The position numbers and the translations under genes were made by a program. DNA of 16,059 nucleotides from Bacteroidia bacterium (GTDB lineage Bacteria > Bacteroidota > Bacteroidia > UKL13-3), in assembly GCA_022402405.1 (NCBI GenBank), contig JAKRSG010000168.1, positions 1-16,059 on the forward strand, given 5' to 3'. The number at the start of each line of letters is the position of its first letter. Positions within the stretch are counted from its first letter, which is position 1. Below the pieces are notes generated by a model that saw only the letters and a list, made by a program, of their open reading frames with translations, ran no database searches and was not told where the DNA came from. Below, piece by piece: positions 13,874 through 16,059 of this stretch.

Positions 13874-15058
13874 ATGAAACAAAACACTGATGTTTTACTT
13901 GAAACAGTAAAAACTACTGCCAATAACTGGAATGAAAAAATTATCAAATCTGGGATAGATTTTAATATTATTTCTATTCTTGGAATGGAGAATAATGAAA
14001 GATACACGCACTCTGCTTTTATTGCTGAATTATTAAACCCAAAAGGCAGGCATGGTCAGAAAAGCTTATTTTTAGACTTGTTTTTAGCAGCCTGCGAAAT
14101 CAATGATTTTACCTATAAACATGAAGGGGCTATCATGGTAGAAGTAGAAAAGCATATAAGAGAAATTACTGTAAATATGGGTGAAGAAACCTATTCAAGC
14201 AGAACATATTTAGATATTGTCATAACCAATACAGACTCTAATGAAAGTATTTTTATTGAAAATAAAATTTGGGCAATTGACCAAAAATACCAGTTGGAAA
14301 GATACAATAAGTTAAAGCCACACACTTTACTTTACCTTACAGTGGATGGAAAGGAATATTCCACAACAGATAAAGACCTAACATATAAAATCATATCATA
14401 TGAGAAGCATATAATTAAATGGCTAGAATTATGTATTCAAGCGGTTCAATCAATATCAGAAAAACAAGCTCTAACTATTGAAATGTATAAAGACGTCATC
14501 GAAAAATTAACCAATCAATCAATTTATAAAAACATGAGTGAAGATATTAAAAAAGACATTCTTTTAAATGAAGAAAATTTTAAAGCTGCAGAATTAATTT
14601 TCAATAATTATTTGCAGATTAAACAGGACTATTTCTTTAAGTTTAAAACCAGTTTTGAAGCTGCATTTCAAACAAGAAATTTTGAAAGATTCAGCGTACT
14701 TGGGAACTTTAATTATGGAATAGATATAGATACTGATGAAGGAAGTATAGAAGTCTACTTGGGAATTAAGCCAGCCGGGAAAGAAAAGTTAAATGAGGAT
14801 GAAAAAAATATGGCCAGAGCCGAGATACAAAACATTTTACATGAATTTACACCAAATATCAATAGCACAAATTATTGGCCTATTTGGTTCAATCCTAAAC
14901 AAGGATCTCTTTTACAAAATGGCGATTTAACTTTTAAGAATTTAAATTATAACCAGTTGCATGAATTGTATGAAAATACAGATGCGCATACATCAGAAAT
15001 TGCTGAATATTTTATTAGCATTCTAGAGAAACTTAAGAATCATTTGAACAACCAATAG
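13874..15058 (+). CDS. PD-(D/E)XK nuclease-superfamily protein
   Basis: The 394-aa protein shows the hallmarks of the PD-(D/E)XK family often found in accessory islands: an N-terminal RYTHSAFIAELLNPKGRHG (43-61), then YLDIVITN with Asp114, IFIENKIWA giving the E-x-K pair Glu129/Lys131, and DQKYQLERY (136-144). Spacing between Asp114 and Glu129 is normal, so the nuclease core should be active. Residues 200-394 are mixed helix and strand without recognised motifs. The frame could start at a TTG 45 bases earlier, but ATG 13874 is a better start and puts the family motif near the N-terminus as usual. It lies between the GyrA-like gene and a WYL regulator, 27 bases upstream of the latter, suggesting one operon. 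The target nucleic acid is unknown. Confidence 0.8.
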   Translation: MKQNTDVLLETVKTTANNWNEKIIKSGIDFNIISILGMENNERYTHSAFIAELLNPKGRHGQKSLFLDLFLAACEINDFTYKHEGAIMVEVEKHIREITVNMGEETYSSRTYLDIVITNTDSNESIFIENKIWAIDQKYQLERYNKLKPHTLLYLTVDGKEYSTTDKDLTYKIISYEKHIIKWLELCIQAVQSISEKQALTIEMYKDVIEKLTNQSIYKNMSEDIKKDILLNEENFKAAELIFNNYLQIKQDYFFKFKTSFEAAFQTRNFERFSVLGNFNYGIDIDTDEGSIEVYLGIKPAGKEKLNEDEKNMARAEIQNILHEFTPNINSTNYWPIWFNPKQGSLLQNGDLTFKNLNYNQLHELYENTDAHTSEIAEYFISILEKLKNHLNNQ

Positions 15059-15085
15059 TTTATTAATAAAACCTATAGAAACAGC

Positions 15086-16003
15086 ATGTCTAAACGCGGT
15101 TACATACTCCGGTACTCACTAATTTTAAGAAAATTAAAGTTAAAGACCTACACTTCGTTTGAGGAGATTGAAAGGTTTGTAAATAGAGAAATGGAGTTTA
15201 TAATGGATAGGGATGATAGGCTTAATTTAGGTTTTTCGAAACGTACATTTCAGCGTGATATCAAAGAAATTAGTAATGCTTTTGAAATAGATATTGAGTA
15301 TTCTAAAACTTATAAGGGCTATTTTATCAGTCAAAGCAAAACAAGCAATCCCAACTTTGAACGAATGATGGAGGCCTTTGATTTATTTAATTCCTTAAAC
15401 CTATCTCATGATGTTTCACCTTTTATCTATTTGGAAAAAAGAAGGCCGCAGGGAACAGAGAACCTTCATGGCTTAATTCATGCCATCAAAAATAGATTAC
15501 TTGTAAAATTCACTTACGAAAAATTCTGGGATGAGTCGTTTGATGAGCGTTTGGTTCAGCCAATAGCTTTAAAGGAATTTAAAAATCGTTGGTACCTATT
15601 GGCTTTGGATGGTAAGGAAAATCATTTAAAAAGCTTTGCATTGGATAGATTAACCAACTTAGAAATTACCAGAGAGAGCTTTTTATTGCCGAAGGCTATT
15701 GATATAGAGGAAGAATATCGGTATTGTTTTGGTATTATTTGTCCGCGTAACCAAGAGCCGCATGATATTATTTTATCTTTCGATCCTTTTCAGGGCAAGT
15801 ATATAAAGTCTTTGCCCTTGCATGAAAGTCAGGTAATATTAACAGATACAGAAGACGAATTAAAGATAAAACTAAGGTTGTGTATAACCCACGACTTAGT
15901 AATGGAACTACTTTCTTTAGCTGATAATATGAAAGTTATTGAACCAAAGGAGTTGGTTGAGCAAATAAAGGAAGCCCATAAAAATGCTTATAAACAATAT
16001 TAA
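15086..16003 (+). CDS. WYL-domain transcriptional regulator (second)
   Basis: The 305-aa protein has an N-terminal winged-helix region (about 1-80) with a plausible recognition helix, SKRTFQRDIKEI (51-62), and ends that region with the wing-like YKGYFIS. The WYL domain (about 125-192) contains VQPIALKEFKNRWYLLALDGK and KSFALDRL; the WYL positions are Trp169, Tyr170 and Leu171. A WCX-type C-terminal domain follows (about 225-305). It belongs to the same superfamily as the WYL protein at 9694 but is only distantly similar. It follows the PD-(D/E)XK gene by 27 bases and may regulate that operon or sense a signal for it. Ligand and operator are unknown. Confidence 0.88.
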   Translation: MSKRGYILRYSLILRKLKLKTYTSFEEIERFVNREMEFIMDRDDRLNLGFSKRTFQRDIKEISNAFEIDIEYSKTYKGYFISQSKTSNPNFERMMEAFDLFNSLNLSHDVSPFIYLEKRRPQGTENLHGLIHAIKNRLLVKFTYEKFWDESFDERLVQPIALKEFKNRWYLLALDGKENHLKSFALDRLTNLEITRESFLLPKAIDIEEEYRYCFGIICPRNQEPHDIILSFDPFQGKYIKSLPLHESQVILTDTEDELKIKLRLCITHDLVMELLSLADNMKVIEPKELVEQIKEAHKNAYKQY

Positions 16004-16014
16004 ATTATACTCAC

Positions 16015-16059
16015 ATGCAATTTTACTATCCACATATATACAATAATCTACTATTAGAA
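16015..16059 (+). CDS. Possible start of a further plus-strand gene
   Basis: An ATG 11 bases after the WYL stop opens 15 codons (MQFYYPHIYNNLLLE) to the right edge without a stop. The close spacing to the WYL gene fits another member of the same operon, but 15 codons are too few to show that it is coding or to identify it. Confidence 0.35.
   Translation, partial: MQFYYPHIYNNLLLE

Overview
This AT-rich window (about one third G+C by eye) looks like accessory DNA from a member of the Bacteroidota. The reasons are the weak or absent Shine-Dalgarno sequences, promoter-like sites of the TTTG-N19-TAnnTTTG type, and the gene families present. I cannot name the species. No tRNA, rRNA, CRISPR array, transposase or integrase is visible.

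Left end (1-1330): the start of a minus-strand helical protein of unknown function that runs off the window, then a plus-strand M15-type peptidoglycan peptidase with a strong intrinsic terminator. From 1585 to about 13150 every gene reads on the minus strand. In order of position these are a P-loop kinase-like protein (1585-2241), a two-gene operon of a membrane-anchored phospholipase D/HKD-type protein and a vWA-like lipoprotein (2404-5182), a four-gene operon (5798-11644), and a broken MORN-like secreted-protein gene (12471-13019).

The four-gene operon is the centrepiece. In transcription order it encodes a GIY-YIG nuclease, a WYL-domain regulator, an 886-aa fusion of an HsdM-like DNA methyltransferase, an HsdS-like target-recognition domain and a histidine kinase, and an overlapping response regulator with a cold-shock-like C-terminal domain. 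No HsdR translocase is present. A two-component system whose sensor is a type I-like DNA methyltransferase, possibly coupling DNA or methylation status to a phosphorelay and a nuclease, is the best candidate here for a little-described defence system.

This operon sits between two direct copies of an imperfect repeat of about 410-450 bp (5375-5783 and 11835-12283). Each copy holds a long palindrome and a conserved promoter firing leftward into the next minus-strand unit. A third, partial copy (13012-13190) lies in front of the broken gene. The layout is therefore three leftward units, each led by a related promoter/leader, which suggests duplication and cassette-like exchange by homologous recombination.

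From 13416 to the right end the genes read on the plus strand: a 135-aa protein resembling the helical gate/coiled-coil segment of GyrA/ParC, a PD-(D/E)XK nuclease-like protein, a second WYL regulator, and perhaps the first codons of a further gene. Together the window looks like a defence island, but the defence role is inferred from domain types and neighbourhood.
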